Origin: Cyanoderma ruficeps
Taxonomy: Eukaryota > Chordata > Aves > Passeriformes > Timaliidae
NCBI GenBank assembly: GCA_008694505.1
Contig: VZDJ01007753.1
Location: 16,279,003-16,343,002 of the forward strand
Direction of reading: 5' to 3'
Length of the DNA stretch: 64,000 nt
Shown piece after piece: positions 42,401 to 64,000 of the stretch; within the stretch, counting starts at the first letter, position 1; every line of letters begins with the position of its first letter. The notes under the pieces are model-generated. The model saw only the letters and a list, made by a program, of their open reading frames with translations, made no database searches and was not told the DNA's origin. A program made the translations under genes and the position numbers.

Positions 42401-43654
42401 CATTTGGGTAACAGAATGACAAGAATCCAACATAAAAAAATATTTCAGATTTCTTTCTGTATATTTTGCTTTGATGATTAATATTCTCACTCAGATTTTG
42501 TAAGGGTGTTAAGTGTATTTCTGTCACTCCTAACCTATCAAGTCTACAAAGTAGACAATGTTCTCATCTGTTTCATCTTTCATGATTTTAGAAAATGAAT
42601 GACCAAAAAACCAAATCTTGATTGGTAATCATCTCTGCATTGTAAGATCTGTGGTTTAGTGATTCATACCTAATTGAAAAACAAAAGTCAGCAATAACAA
42701 AGGTTCTTTTTTCAGTTGAATTAAGGGGTTAAAGAAAGGTTCTTATTTTCTAACTTACATTTCATTTTACTGTAAATCTGCAACATCCAGTGAAGTGCAT
42801 ACATCTACTCCTTTCTCTCATTTCCTAGGAAGGAATGCTTTTCTTAATCCTACCAAATGTAGTTTGAAGAATCCCGCTATGACTCCCCAAAAAGAAAAGT
42901 ATGATATAGAACTGAGAATCAGCTTCTTGAATCATAATTACTGCTAAACAAATTTCTAAATATTATTGGTGCAAAATCATCTTGTCAAATATTATTTTTT
43001 TAAATTTCATTAGTGTCAAGAAGGGTTAAGGTATATGATACTTCAGTAAAAAAATCTGTCCTGTGATAGGGGACAAAATGAGCACTCAGGGACTCAGAGG
43101 TGAGTGGAGCTCAAAATGGAAGAAATTTCTACGGTAGAAATACCAACTTCTAAACTGTGTGCTTTTTTAAAACTGCAAAAAAATGCTTGAGCAGTACTTA
43201 TCTCCCAAGTGGTGATGTCATTTTGGGAATAACCGTTTCAGGTTTTCTTACATACTCCTTGAGTACGTAAGCCCTTAAATAATCAGGCCAAATCTTCTAA
43301 CTAGGGAAACTAAATACATCGAGATTAATACAGTTTTAAAACACTCACCTTCAAGATACTTTTTCACTCTAAATACATTGCACCTCTTTGACTACTCAGT
43401 CATTCTTATCCTGGCCTCTACTTCCCATCTTGTGGATCTGCTTGCTGCCTGCTCTAAGGCAAAGCCTGGCCACTTATTTACACAGAATGCTTTCTCATGA
43501 ATAGTTTACAATGGCTACTTTCTTAAAAATGTGCAGATTCAACACCTTTTTTTTTAATACACTTTTTTTTTGATTATTTTTTTAAATACACAGTACACAG
43601 ACACAACATGCATCAGATTTAGGAGGAGACTTTATACCTGTAAAGACCCAGTTC

Positions 43655-64000
<20,346 letters not shown>

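Larger units (their letters stand above)
36531..43654 (-). other. TTBK2: Region downstream of the TTBK2 stop, possible long 3' UTR
   Basis: About 7 kb of AT-rich sequence with no supported reading frame. Minus-strand AATAAA hexamers occur at about 42363-42368, 40876-40881 and around 36540, so the TTBK2 transcript could end at any of them. The region includes a CR1 fragment (about 38.5 kb) and a TA-rich microsatellite (39.3-39.5 kb). The position of the true 3' end is inference. Confidence 0.4.

Noticed and set aside
42109..42411. 100-codon plus-strand frame
   Set aside because: No recognisable motif or neighbouring exon, and it lies in the probable TTBK2 3' region on the opposite strand.

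Overview
This window is ordinary vertebrate nuclear DNA, most probably from a bird. The evidence is spliced genes with consensus GT/AG introns, several CR1 LINE fragments (one with the typical avian 3' end), compact introns and a CpG-island promoter. No bacterial, plasmid or phage content was seen. Most of the short open reading frames are chance frames.

Layout. (1) 365-30474, minus strand: a complete CDAN1 gene (codanin-1). I reassembled 28 coding exons by hand; they join in frame into about 1,322 codons with no stop. (2) 29.7-31.4 kb: a strong CpG island between two head-to-head start codons 339 bp apart, i.e. a bidirectional promoter. (3) 30814-about 33060, plus strand: a two-exon gene for a 369-residue Myb/SANT-like DNA-binding protein of the NAIF1/MYPOP (Harbinger-derived) type. 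I do not recall a counterpart at this position in the human STARD9-CDAN1-TTBK2 order. (4) 33.1-43.6 kb: AT-rich DNA with small repeats, a CR1 fragment and a TA-rich microsatellite. Part of it is probably the long TTBK2 3' UTR. (5) 43655 to beyond 64000, minus strand: the 3' part of TTBK2 (tau tubulin kinase 2), with the last three canonical coding exons. Its introns hold an extra in-frame 83-codon exon candidate, a coding-like relic at 48.7-49.0 kb, one or two LTR-like insertions at 50.7-52.2 kb, another CR1, and a 5-N assembly gap inside a poly-A run.

Functional context, from knowledge of the families. Codanin-1 binds the histone chaperone ASF1 and controls its nuclear supply; loss causes congenital dyserythropoietic anaemia type I in humans. 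TTBK2 is the CK1-family kinase recruited to the mother centriole by CEP164 to start ciliogenesis. The window holds its C-terminal regulatory tail (EB1-binding SxIP motifs, proline-rich CEP164-binding motif) but not its kinase domain. The SANT-like gene has no known function that I can assign. The genes are neighbours, not a pathway.

The items most worth a second look are the symmetric extra TTBK2 exon, the SANT-like gene divergently paired with CDAN1, the coding-like relic at 48.7 kb, and a G-free (minus strand G-rich) tract just inside CDAN1 intron 14.
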